49,537 nucleotides of DNA from Bartonella sp. DB5-6. Its GTDB lineage: Bacteria; Pseudomonadota; Alphaproteobacteria; Rhizobiales; Rhizobiaceae. Under the pieces are notes generated by a model that did no database searches, had not been told where the DNA came from, and saw only the letters and a list, made by a program, of their open reading frames with translations. Positions 37,710 to 45,931 of the stretch are shown here, piece by piece. A program made the position numbers and the translations under genes. Position 1 is the stretch's first letter; each line of letters opens with the position of its first letter. Location: positions 1,272-50,808 of the forward strand of contig NZ_JH725119.1 of assembly GCF_000278115.1 (NCBI RefSeq), in the 5' to 3' direction.

Positions 37710-38459
37710 ATGGGCACGCCTACTGAAGTAAGGATGTCGGATATCGCTAAAAAATTGCGCTCTGTTCATGCACAAATGCGGATGAAGCATTCACCTCGTC
37801 GTTTGACATTGCAAAGTTCCGTGGATGAGAGTTTAAAATCTTACTTGGATGATATTAGTCGGGCGATTTTGGCAGAGCATTATATACGTCGCCAAAAAGA
37901 AAAAAAGTTGTTTGAGCATTTAGAGCAGATAAAAATGCTTGTTCAGAGTTTGCATAGAGAGAAGAAAAGCCTAGAACAAGCAGCAGTAACACGGCATATG
38001 TCTCGTTCAAAATCGTTTGATTCTGTTGTGCAGCATCTTGCTCATATGGCATGTGAAGAAAGCCTAGAATGCTCGTCGCCCCAAAAGGCACAAAATTTTT
38101 CGGAACAAAATCGCACAACTTCAATCCAAACAAATGTTGAAAACACATTGCAACAAGAGAATAGAAGCTCTTCACCAATAGAGGGTATGAAGCCTTGTTC
38201 AAAAGAGGCTGAGGAACTTGTGGGGAATTCTATAATAGAAGAAAGGCATCCTACTGTTCAAACATCTGGTCATTACATTGAAAATGATCAATATTCTTCC
38301 TTGAAAGCAGAGTCTCTGGGAATTTCCTTTTTTTTGCGTTATCCTTTTAAAAAACTTCTTCTTTGTTTTTTAATCATTGCATTTATGGCAGCGATAACGT
38401 TATGCTTTCATGTTTTTTTAAAAGGAGTTCATTTTTTTAATTTTATGATGTTAGGTTAA
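37710..38459 (+). CDS. Hypothetical protein with coiled coil and C-terminal membrane anchor
   Basis: About 249 residues from ATG 37710 (AAAAGGAAAAG upstream); a TTG at 37632 would add 26 residues, and an ATG at 37731 is also possible. The first half is basic and helical, with a heptad-like segment (KKLFEHLEQIKMLVQSLHREKKSLEQA). A polar, low-complexity linker follows (about 120-215), then one hydrophobic segment near the C-terminus (LLLCFLIIAFMAAITLCFHVFL). This makes it a probable tail-anchored inner-membrane protein. I do not recognise the family. It has no obvious operon partners: the TauE/SafE gene starts 162 bp later. Confidence 0.7.
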   Translation: MGTPTEVRMSDIAKKLRSVHAQMRMKHSPRRLTLQSSVDESLKSYLDDISRAILAEHYIRRQKEKKLFEHLEQIKMLVQSLHREKKSLEQAAVTRHMSRSKSFDSVVQHLAHMACEESLECSSPQKAQNFSEQNRTTSIQTNVENTLQQENRSSSPIEGMKPCSKEAEELVGNSIIEERHPTVQTSGHYIENDQYSSLKAESLGISFFLRYPFKKLLLCFLIIAFMAAITLCFHVFLKGVHFFNFMMLG

Positions 38460-38621
38460 GTGATGTGAGGCAGATTGCACATTCGTAATTTTATAAAAAC
38501 GTGTATGGCATCTAAACTTGTTCTTTTCAACATGAAACAAAGATTATTGAAGAAGGGAATTAATTAGAGAGAGGCTCTCGGATTATCTAAAAAACTTCAA
38601 ATTATCTTGAAGGTTCTGTAA

Positions 38622-39542
38622 GTGAGTATTTATTTACCAATTGCTGAAATGTCGCTCAACATGCTGATCTTGATTGGTATGGGGGTTGTTGCTGGTTTTT
38701 TTTCAGGACTTTTTGGAATTGGTGGTGGTTTTCTCATCACGCCTTTATTGATTTTTTATAATATCCCTCCTGCTATTGCTGTTGCAACAGGGGCTAATCA
38801 GATGATTGCATCATCTGTAACTGGGGCGATTACACATTTTAGAAGACGTACTCTTGATATAAAACTTGGTATTTTTTTAGTGATTGGAGGGGGAATTGGC
38901 TCTTTAATCGGGATTCAGATTTTTTCTGTTTTGAAAAAAATAGGGCAATTAGATCTTATGATTTCGCTTCTTTATGTGATTCTTCTTGGGAGCGTAGGAA
39001 GTTTGATGATTATTGAAAGTTGGCGTGATATGATACGCCAACGTACAGCGCAAAAAGTCAATATTCGTCTTGCAGGTAGACATAATTGGATACATCGTTT
39101 GCCGTTAAAGATGCGTTTTCGGACATCAATGATATATGTCAGCATCATTCCAGTTTTAGGAATTGGTCTTATTGTTGGCTTGTTGTCTTCTATTATGGGG
39201 ATTGGTGGTGGGTTCTTTATGATACCAGCATTGATTTATCTTATGCGTGTCCCGACCCGCGTGGTGATTGGAACTTCACTTTTTCAAATTACATTTGTCT
39301 CTTCTTTTACTACAGTTTTACAAAGTGTAAGTAATCAGTCAGTCGATATTGTTTTGGCTTTTTTGTTGATGCTTGGCGGAAGTATTGGTGCACAATATGG
39401 AACACGCACTGGAAGAAAATTAAAGGCTGAACAATTGCGCATGGCGCTTGCATTTTTGGTGTTGATTGTATGTATGCGTCTTGCTTTCCAATTATTTGTA
39501 CGCCCTGATAATCTTTTCTCTTTGGATATTCTGATGAGATAA
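38622..39542 (+). CDS. TauE/SafE-family anion permease
   Basis: A 306-residue integral membrane protein with an internal repeat, each half carrying the family's glycine motif: GLFGIGGGFLITPLL near residue 35 and SIMGIGGGFFMIPAL near residue 195. Eight or so TM segments are expected. The family exports or imports sulfite, sulfoacetate and other sulfur or organic anions. GTG 38622 is used as start. The TIGR02186-type gene begins 2 bp after its stop, a pairing recurrent in alphaproteobacteria that suggests a two-component transport unit. Substrate unknown. Confidence 0.9.
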   Translation: MSIYLPIAEMSLNMLILIGMGVVAGFFSGLFGIGGGFLITPLLIFYNIPPAIAVATGANQMIASSVTGAITHFRRRTLDIKLGIFLVIGGGIGSLIGIQIFSVLKKIGQLDLMISLLYVILLGSVGSLMIIESWRDMIRQRTAQKVNIRLAGRHNWIHRLPLKMRFRTSMIYVSIIPVLGIGLIVGLLSSIMGIGGGFFMIPALIYLMRVPTRVVIGTSLFQITFVSSFTTVLQSVSNQSVDIVLAFLLMLGGSIGAQYGTRTGRKLKAEQLRMALAFLVLIVCMRLAFQLFVRPDNLFSLDILMR

Positions 39543-39544
39543 AA

Positions 39545-40354
39545 ATGGGTAGATTATTTTCTTTATGCATCATTGCGGGTTGCTTTTGTATAGTCTCTTC
39601 TTCTATGTGGGGGCATGTTGGCACGAAAGCTGCACTCATTGACCAAGTGGATCATGAGACTATCCAAATTATCGTAACAACGAATACGATTACAGTTGAT
39701 GCACATTTTGATGGCCGTGATCTTTATATTGCTGGTGTTTTAGAGAATATTAATTCGTCACATGCTCGACAGAGCCGTTATGATGTTATTGTGAGCTTGG
39801 AGGGACAAGCTCGACCTATGATTATGCGAGAAAAGAAACGTAATGCTGGAGTTTGGGTTAACGCAGATTCCCTCACTTTTAAAGATGTTCCTCTCTTTTA
39901 TTCTATGGTCACAACGCGTGAGATTGATGATATTACTGGCGTTGAAGATTATAAACGTTTGAGGCTAGGATTACCCTATTTGTTGCTGCAGACGGATGAA
40001 CAAGATCAGGAAAAAATACAAATTTTTCGTGATGAACTTATAAAATTGCAAAAAGCCAAAAATCTTTATCACGAGGAAGTGGGTGGTGTTCGTTTTGGTT
40101 CCGGTGCACTGTTTACAGCGCATTTTCGTTTGCCAGCAAATATTCCTGTTGGACATTATCAGGCTCGTGCTTATCTTTTTCGCGATGGGGAATTTATTGA
40201 TTGTGCGACCACAACTCTTGAAATTGTTAAAGCGCATATTGCTTATACAATTTTTCATGCAGCGCACAAGCATAGTTTTATATATGGTATTGTAGCGGTG
40301 ATTATAGCTGTTAGTACAGGATTTGTATGTCGTTTGATTTTTCGAAAAGATTAG
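39545..40354 (+). CDS. TIGR02186-type periplasmic/membrane protein, partner of the TauE/SafE permease
   Basis: A 269-residue protein with an N-terminal signal (MGRLFSLCIIAGCFCIVSSS), a beta-rich periplasmic domain (about 30-225, including ITVDAHFDGRDLYIAG and FTAHFRLPANIPVGHYQARAYLFRDG) and one C-terminal TM helix (YGIVAVIIAVSTGFVCRLIF) ending in a basic RKD tail. This matches the conserved 'putative transmembrane' family found next to TauE/SafE genes. It probably sits on the outer face of the inner membrane and assists the permease; no direct function is known. It is spaced 2 bp from the permease gene. Confidence 0.85.
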   Translation: MGRLFSLCIIAGCFCIVSSSMWGHVGTKAALIDQVDHETIQIIVTTNTITVDAHFDGRDLYIAGVLENINSSHARQSRYDVIVSLEGQARPMIMREKKRNAGVWVNADSLTFKDVPLFYSMVTTREIDDITGVEDYKRLRLGLPYLLLQTDEQDQEKIQIFRDELIKLQKAKNLYHEEVGGVRFGSGALFTAHFRLPANIPVGHYQARAYLFRDGEFIDCATTTLEIVKAHIAYTIFHAAHKHSFIYGIVAVIIAVSTGFVCRLIFRKD

Positions 40355-40377
40355 TAGAAGGGGAAACATTAAAGCAT

Positions 40378-40659
40378 TTATTTTTTATGAAAAATGCGTA
40401 GAAAAAGAAAAACAGGCACAACAACAATAGCTCCCATCATGGACATATGGAAAAAATTTGCAAGAGTTATAAATCCTGTTTCCCATAGAGATTTAAAAAA
40501 CTCTATTATTCTTTGCATGAGACTTCGAGGAGTCCATCCAAGAAAATTCATCATGATGCCAACAAGGAATGAAAGGATGAGCAATTTTAAAGTAACACGC
40601 CCTAATATTCCTCCAAGAAATGCGTGAAGAGAATTAGACAACTTTTTCCTTTTGTTCAT
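40378..40659 (-). CDS. DUF6460-type small membrane protein
   Basis: A 93-residue protein with two hydrophobic segments (LLILSFLVGIMMNFLGW and GAIVVVPVFLFLRIF) around an amphipathic stretch beginning TPRSLMQRIIEFF. This matches a small alphaproteobacterial family (DUF6460, by recall). The GW-containing turn after TM1 and the GAxxVVP TM2 start are the family marks. It converges with the TIGR02186-type gene (23-bp gap). Function unknown. Confidence 0.75.
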   Translation of the reverse strand: MNKRKKLSNSLHAFLGGILGRVTLKLLILSFLVGIMMNFLGWTPRSLMQRIIEFFKSLWETGFITLANFFHMSMMGAIVVVPVFLFLRIFHKK

Positions 40660-40689
40660 TTTAACATACTTTCGCGTATATTACGCTTT

Positions 40690-40706
40690 CATTGTGGGAC
40701 ACAATG
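40690..40706. repeat. Perfect 7-bp inverted repeat
   Basis: CATTGTG-GGA-CACAATG lies just past the 46-codon ORF and upstream of the DUF6460-type gene on the minus strand. There is no U-run on either side, so an operator or attenuating hairpin is more likely than a terminator. Confidence 0.3.
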
Positions 40707-40709
40707 GCA

Positions 40710-40850
40710 TCATCGCCATAAAGAAGAAATGGTTCTTTTGTTTTTCCTTACTTTTTTTTCGAGTTCACCACCTTGTAATACTGGTGTAACATCTGCACTT
40801 GTTTCTGAAACGCGCTCGTGTTCTGTTGGCATTTTTCGAGGTATTTTCAT
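40710..40850 (-). CDS. Possible 46-residue small protein
   Basis: A short minus-strand frame from ATG 40850 to TGA 40710, with a good ribosome-binding site (AAAGGAATGCT then ATG). The product begins MKIPRKMPTEHERVSETSAD and ends in a basic stretch, KKVRKNKRTISSLWR. No hydrophobic segment. It lies 50 bp upstream of the DUF6460-type gene on the same strand. It could be a real small basic protein or the stub of a longer gene broken by a frameshift; I do not recognise a family. Confidence 0.4.
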   Translation of the reverse strand: MKIPRKMPTEHERVSETSADVTPVLQGGELEKKVRKNKRTISSLWR

Positions 40851-40919
40851 AGCATTCCTTTCATTAACTTGATGGATATTCTTTATTTTCTAAGAATTTG
40901 CGAGAGAATGTTGATAATG

Positions 40920-40963
40920 TTTCGACGCTCTACATGGTGGTGAAAATTTTCTGTACGTCGAAG
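40920..40963 (+). other. Junction stem-loop J1 (oppA-xseA array)
   Basis: TTCGACG (40921-40927) pairs with CGTCGAA (40956-40962). It is the same structure as at 43247 and 45748, with different paired bases. It lies upstream of the first eroded xseA fragment. Confidence 0.5.
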
Positions 40964-41090
40964 ATCCTAATAATGGACTTATATGTTGTGTATAGGCTGT
41001 AATTTCAAGACATCCTATTTTAGAAAGACTATTTATTCGGATAAAATTGTGTTTACATAGATAGTGAAGACTGGATGTTTTAATCTGCGT

Positions 41091-41550
41091 GAATTGAAAA
41101 AATAGTAAGTTTGTTGTTGAAAAAGCAGGCGGAACGAGGGACGCAGAATTTAGTGTTTCTGCAAGAGCAGGGGGCTTTAAAATGTATCGTTGAAGAAAAG
41201 TTTGATTATTAGCTGCAGGTGTATGGGAAAATAACAGGTTATTATGCTGCACATGCTTTAAGTCGCGCTACCATTTTCCTTAAAAAATGGTGAAACACAG
41301 GTTTTGAGTTGTTTCTTGGTGTGGAGTTATGGAAAAGCTCAAACTTCCGTCTGAAGAAAGGATGGATGTGGTTATTCTAGGCAGCTTACAACTTATCTAG
41401 GATTATTAAAATATCAAATTGTTATGGAGGTTTTTGAACAAACTGAAATTGGCGGTTTGGTGACACTCCTGAGAAAGTCGTAAGAAGAAGTTCTGTTTGA
41501 TGAAATAAAGAAGAAGCTTTTCGTTGTTGCACGGAAAATTTATAGAATAA
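41091..41550 (+). pseudogene. Eroded 5' fragment of xseA, copy 1
   Basis: The stretch GAATTGAAAAAATAGTAAGTTTG aligns with the start of xseA at 45926, with the ATG changed to ATA (41102-41104). Further blocks match: GCAGAATTTAGTGTTTCTGC (41140s), GTTATGGAAAAGCTCAAACT (near 41326), CATCAAATTGTTATGGA-like sequence and GTTTGATGAAATAAAGAAGAAGC (near 41494). Numerous substitutions and indels destroy the frame. It ends just before oppA copy 1. Confidence 0.8.
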
Positions 41551-41569
41551 GCTTTAAAAGGAAAAGTCT

Positions 41570-43201
41570 ATGAACTTGAAAAGGAAAATATTAAAAGGTA
41601 GCAGATCTTTTGCTTCTGCTGTTATTGCTTTGGGAATACTGGTGCAACAAGTTGCAGCAAAAACACCTACCGATACCCTCGTGATGGCCTTGAATCTCGA
41701 TTCAATCGAGACTTTTGATCCTGCGCAAATCAATGAACGTTATGGCAATGAAATTGTTGCCAATATTTGTGATAACTTAATCGATTCCGCTACAGATGAT
41801 CCAGCTAAAATAGCACCTTCTTTGGCAAAGAATTGGGATGTTTCAAATGAGGGTGGGGGTACAGTAATTACTTTTCATTTACGTGATGGTTTGAAGTTTA
41901 ATGATGGTCGGTCTGCCGGTGCTCATGATCTTGTTTGGGGGATGAGACGGATTGTTAAATTGAAGTTGTCTGCAGCGGCAGTATTTAACGAATATGGAAT
42001 TACAGAACAAAATGTTGATTTTACTCTTCAAGCACCGGATGAAAAAACTGTGGTGATGAAATTTGACAAACTTTATCCAGCAGAGATAATCCTTGGACAT
42101 ATTCTTACTACTCGTGTTGCTTCTTTGCTTGATCGTGAAACAATTATGAAACACGAACAAGATGGTGATATGGGAAATCGCTATTTGGCAAGTCATGCTG
42201 CTTGTGTTGGTCCTTATCAATTAGTGAGCTGGCGCTCTGGAGAAGCAATTTTGTTGCGTGCAAGTTCCAATTATTGGGGAGAGGCAGCAAAATTGAAGCA
42301 GATTTTAATTCGTCATATTGCAGAACCTGGAACACAACGTTTATTGTTGCAAAAACACGATATCGATGTTGCACGTAATTTGATGCCAGAGGATGTAGCA
42401 GATCTCCAAGCAACAACAGATATTAAAGTTGAAAGAGTGTTGGCGCCATCTGTGATAATGTGGGGATTTAATACGACAAATCCAATTTTTGCCAATGAAA
42501 AGGTGCGTTTGGCGATGCGTTATCTTATTGATTATGAAGGTCTTGGCAAGACTCTTCTTAAAGATGTTGGTATTCCACGGGCAAGCTTTATTCCCATTGG
42601 TAATCTTGGGGCTTTGGATGAAAAAGAAGGGCAACCCTTTAAGCTTGATCTAAAAAAAGCTAAGCAGCTTTTGACAGAAGCAGGTTATCCGAATGGTTTT
42701 GAGGCCAATATTTTTGCAGGAAAATCTCCTTATCCTTTTGCTTTGCCCATTGCTCAGTCTATTCAGGACAATGCAAAAAAAATAGGCGTGCGCTTTAAGA
42801 TTGAACATTTTGTAGGTACGCAGTTGTTTTCAAAACTTTATGCACGGGGTTTTGATACAATTTTTATGGGATGGAATAACGATTCTGCAGATCCTTATAC
42901 AATGGCTTCACGCCTTGTTTATAATCCTGATAATCGATTTGAGGCTAAAAACACAGGCTATCCTAGTTGGTGCCATGGCTATTTTGATGAAGGTATGAAT
43001 AAGAAGGTAAGGGATGCCCTGTTTCAAAAAGATCCACAGAAACGGGCACAAATGTATGTTGATTTGCAGCGTGATTTTATGCAAAAGGGACCTTATGCTT
43101 TTATCTATCAGACGTATAGTATTATCACTATGACACCTGATGTAAAAAAATGGGTGTGGAATAGTGCACCACGTATTTTTTATAATGCCATTGAAAAATA
43201 A
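41570..43201 (+). CDS. OppA/DppA-like periplasmic substrate-binding protein, copy 1
   Basis: A 543-residue SBP_bac_5 family protein with a signal peptide (MNLKRKILKGSRSFASAVIA to VQQVAAKTP). Family marks: DSIETFDPAQINERYG, ITFHLRDGLKFNDG, YLASHAACVGPYQL and LRDV-like LLKDVGIPRASFIPIG. It would capture oligopeptides or related ligands (haem in some Bartonella/Haemophilus relatives) for an ABC importer. No permease or ATPase genes are beside it. SD AAAAGGAAAAG. It is a close paralogue of the gene at 44062. A 113-bp tract (42326-42438) is identical between them. Confidence 0.92.
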   Translation: MNLKRKILKGSRSFASAVIALGILVQQVAAKTPTDTLVMALNLDSIETFDPAQINERYGNEIVANICDNLIDSATDDPAKIAPSLAKNWDVSNEGGGTVITFHLRDGLKFNDGRSAGAHDLVWGMRRIVKLKLSAAAVFNEYGITEQNVDFTLQAPDEKTVVMKFDKLYPAEIILGHILTTRVASLLDRETIMKHEQDGDMGNRYLASHAACVGPYQLVSWRSGEAILLRASSNYWGEAAKLKQILIRHIAEPGTQRLLLQKHDIDVARNLMPEDVADLQATTDIKVERVLAPSVIMWGFNTTNPIFANEKVRLAMRYLIDYEGLGKTLLKDVGIPRASFIPIGNLGALDEKEGQPFKLDLKKAKQLLTEAGYPNGFEANIFAGKSPYPFALPIAQSIQDNAKKIGVRFKIEHFVGTQLFSKLYARGFDTIFMGWNNDSADPYTMASRLVYNPDNRFEAKNTGYPSWCHGYFDEGMNKKVRDALFQKDPQKRAQMYVDLQRDFMQKGPYAFIYQTYSIITMTPDVKKWVWNSAPRIFYNAIEK

Positions 43202-43246
43202 GTATGTCTTAAATGTTGTAACATATAAAAAATACTATCATGATAT

Positions 43247-43292
43247 CTTCGGTGTTTTGTATAGGATTTAAAAGTTTTGCAAAATATCGAAG
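43247..43292 (+). other. Junction stem-loop J2 (oppA-xseA array)
   Basis: CTTCGGTGTTTTG pairs with CAAAATATCGAAG (13 bp including two G-U pairs), 46 bp after the oppA copy 1 stop. No U-tract follows. Its counterparts are at 40920 and 45748. Confidence 0.55.
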
Positions 43293-43399
43293 ATTATTGA
43301 TAAAATGTATTGATATATTCTCTACAGAGTAACTCCAAGAAATTCTTCTTTAGAGAAGGGCTATGCATTTTTGTAAAATGCATGTACACATAGATATTA

Positions 43400-44020
43400 A
43401 GATTTAAGCAGAATTTAGTATTTTTTAGAAAAAGCGGGGGACTTAAAATGTGCTGTTGAGAAAAAATTTTGTTGTATGTAGGTGAATTTGGGGAATATGG
43501 GTTTAGTGTGGAGCTAATGCTTCAAATCACATCGTCTTTCCTTAAAAAATGATGAGATGCTGGGGATTGTCCTTTGGTGTGAGTTCATAGAAATGCTCAA
43601 ATTGCCTTGTGAGGAAGGAGAGGGATGTCCATGGTTAGCAACTGTGCTTATGAGGATCATCAAAATATCAAAGGATGATTAAGGTTTTTAAACCAACCGA
43701 AGTTGGTGCTCTGAAGACTCTTTTTAGAAAATCGCAAAAAGAGGTTTGAAGCAGAAGTTCTGTTTGGTGAAATAAAGAAGAAGCTTTTGCCTTATATGCC
43801 CTGAATTTAGGTGTTGTGACATCATCAACAGGTGTTGTCATGCCGTGATATCATTCATTGGATATTAGAGCGTGTTTCGTTGCATCTTTTGGTTTAGCTT
43901 ATACCTTTATCAGGAGGAAAGAGTGGTTACAAGGTAGCCGCTGCTTTTGAGGGGGGGGTGGATTTTATTTCTAAGAGGTATGTTTTTTACCTGATCTTAT
44001 TATTTTTGTCTGTCGTTGTT
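43400..44020 (+). pseudogene. Eroded 5' fragment of xseA, copy 2
   Basis: It aligns in patches with xseA from about codon 16 to codon 210: GCAGAATTTAGTATTTTTT (near 43411), AGAAATGCTCAAATTGCC (near 43589), GAAGTTGGTGCTCTGA (near 43703), CCTTATATGCCCTGAATTTAGG (near 43792), ACATCATCAACAGGTGTTGTCAT (near 43820) and CTGATCTTATTATTTTTGT (near 43992). It is longer than copy 1 but equally broken. A run of eight G (about 43951-43958) lies inside. It ends just before oppA copy 2. Confidence 0.82.
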
Positions 44021-44061
44021 GCATGGGAAATTTATAGAGTAAGCTTTAAAAGGAAAAGTTT

Positions 44062-45693
44062 ATGAACTTGAAAAGGAAAATATTAAAAGGTGGCAGATCT
44101 TTTGCTTCTGCTCTTATTTCCATGGGGATGTTTGTGCAACAAGTTTCAGCGAAAACTCCTGCCGATACTCTCGTGATGGGTTGGAATCTCGATGCAATAA
44201 GTACATTTGATCCTGCACAACTTAATGACCGTTATGGAACTGAAATTGTTGTCAATGTTTGTGATAATTTAGTTGAATCAGCTAAAGATGATGCAACTAA
44301 AATGGTTCCTTCTTTGGCAAAGAGTTGGAATGTTTTAAGTGACGACCAAAGCACGATTATTACTTTTCATTTGCGCGATGGTTTGAAGTTTAATGATGGT
44401 CGACCTGCTAACGCTAATGATCTTATTTGGAGCATGAGGCGAGTTGTTAAATTGAAGATGTCCAATGCGGCGACATTTAATGAATATGGTATCACAGAAC
44501 AGAATGTTGATGAAGCTTTTCAAGCACCGGATGAACAAACCGTGGTGATGAAATTTGATAAACCTTATCCAGCAGAACTTATTCTTAGTAATATTTCTAC
44601 TAATCGTACTGTTGCTTTGCTGGATCGTGAGACACTCATAAAACACGAACAAGATGGCGATATGGGAAACCGGTATTTGGCCAGCCATTCTGCTTGTGTT
44701 GGTCCTTATCAGATAAGTAGCTGGCGTCCTGGAGAAGCTCTTTTGTTGCATGCAAGCTCCAATTATTGGGGGGAGGTGCCTAAATTGAAGAAGATTTTAA
44801 TTCGCCATGTCGCGGAGCCTGGAACACAACGTTTATTGTTGCAAAAACACGATATCGATGTTGCACGTAATTTGATGCCAGAGGATGTAGCAGATCTCCA
44901 AGCAACAACAGATATTAAAGTTGAAAGAGTATTGGCGCCTTCCATGATCATATGGGGCTTTAATGCTACAAATCCAATTTTTGCTAATGAAAAGGTGCGT
45001 TTGGCGATGCGCTATCTTATTGATTATGAAGGACTCGGGAAGACCCTTCTTAAAGATGTTGGTGTTCCACGTGCAAGTTTTATTCCTCTTGGTAATTTGG
45101 GAGCTTTGGATGAAAAAGAAGGACAACCCTTTAAACTTGATCTTCAAAAAGCAAAGCAGCTTTTAACGGAGGCAGGATATCCGGATGGTTTTGAGGCCAA
45201 GATTTTTGCAGGTGCATCTCCTTATCCTTTTGCTTTGCCTATTGCTCAGTCTCTTCAAGACAATGCAAAAAAGATTGGGGTGCGTTTTAAAATTGAACGT
45301 TTTGTAGGTACGCAGTTATTTTCAAAATTTTATGCACGGGGTTTTGATACGATTTTTTTCGGATGGAATAATGGCTCTGGTGATCCCCATACCATGGCTT
45401 CACGTCTTATTTACAATCCTGATAATCGGTATGAGGCAAAAAATACAGGTTATGCTAGTTGGTGCCATGGGTATTTTGATAAAACTATGAATCAAAAGGT
45501 TCAGGATGCGTTGTTTGAAAAAGATCCACAAAGACGGGCGCAAATGTATGCTGATTTGCAGCGTGAATTTATGCAGAAAGGACCCTATGCTTTTATCTAT
45601 CAGACATATAATATTGTTGCTATGACACCGGATGTCAAAAAATGGGTTTGGAATAGCGCACCACATATTTTTTATAGTGCAATTGAAAAATAA
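44062..45693 (+). CDS. OppA/DppA-like periplasmic substrate-binding protein, copy 2
   Basis: A 543-residue SBP_bac_5 protein, the same length as the gene at 41570 and largely identical, including the signal peptide (MNLKRKILKGGRSFASALIS). Differences concentrate in the N-terminal third (SAKDDATKMVPSLAKSWNVL) and at scattered surface positions (GSGDPHTM versus DSADPYTM), which could alter ligand choice. SD AAAAGGAAAAG. It is preceded by an xseA fragment and followed, after stem-loop J3, by intact xseA. No import partners are adjacent, so it must share an ABC permease encoded elsewhere. Confidence 0.92.
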   Translation: MNLKRKILKGGRSFASALISMGMFVQQVSAKTPADTLVMGWNLDAISTFDPAQLNDRYGTEIVVNVCDNLVESAKDDATKMVPSLAKSWNVLSDDQSTIITFHLRDGLKFNDGRPANANDLIWSMRRVVKLKMSNAATFNEYGITEQNVDEAFQAPDEQTVVMKFDKPYPAELILSNISTNRTVALLDRETLIKHEQDGDMGNRYLASHSACVGPYQISSWRPGEALLLHASSNYWGEVPKLKKILIRHVAEPGTQRLLLQKHDIDVARNLMPEDVADLQATTDIKVERVLAPSMIIWGFNATNPIFANEKVRLAMRYLIDYEGLGKTLLKDVGVPRASFIPLGNLGALDEKEGQPFKLDLQKAKQLLTEAGYPDGFEAKIFAGASPYPFALPIAQSLQDNAKKIGVRFKIERFVGTQLFSKFYARGFDTIFFGWNNGSGDPHTMASRLIYNPDNRYEAKNTGYASWCHGYFDKTMNQKVQDALFEKDPQRRAQMYADLQREFMQKGPYAFIYQTYNIVAMTPDVKKWVWNSAPHIFYSAIEK

Positions 45694-45747
45694 GAGGGTA
45701 TAGAGAGTATTAAGTTTATAAAATACAAAAAAGTATGATTATGATGT

Positions 45748-45793
45748 CTTCAACGTTTTGTATGTGGTTTAAAAACTTTGCAATGCGTTGAAG
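45748..45793 (+). other. Junction stem-loop J3 (oppA-xseA array)
   Basis: CTTCAACG (45748-45755) pairs perfectly with CGTTGAAG (45786-45793), 55 bp after the oppA copy 2 stop. Compared with J1 the paired bases differ on both arms (TTCGACG/CGTCGAA against TTCAACG/CGTTGAA), preserving the stem. Confidence 0.55.
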
Positions 45794-45931
45794 CATATCG
45801 GTGCTGGATTGAAATGTTGTGTACAGAGTATAATTTCAAGATTTTCTCTTTGAGAGAAGCATTTCATTCTCTTTAAAGATGTGTTTGTGTGAATGTTAAG
45901 ATTGGATATCGCAACTTCTGTGAATTGAAAA

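Noticed and set aside
37563..37790. 75-codon minus-strand ORF over the start of the coiled-coil protein gene
   Set aside because: It overlaps the better-supported plus-strand gene and has no similarity or ribosome-binding site.
41879..42634. Long antisense ORFs within the oppA-like genes
   Set aside because: They recur in both paralogues only because the sense sequences are homologous; composition and lack of starts mark them as shadows.
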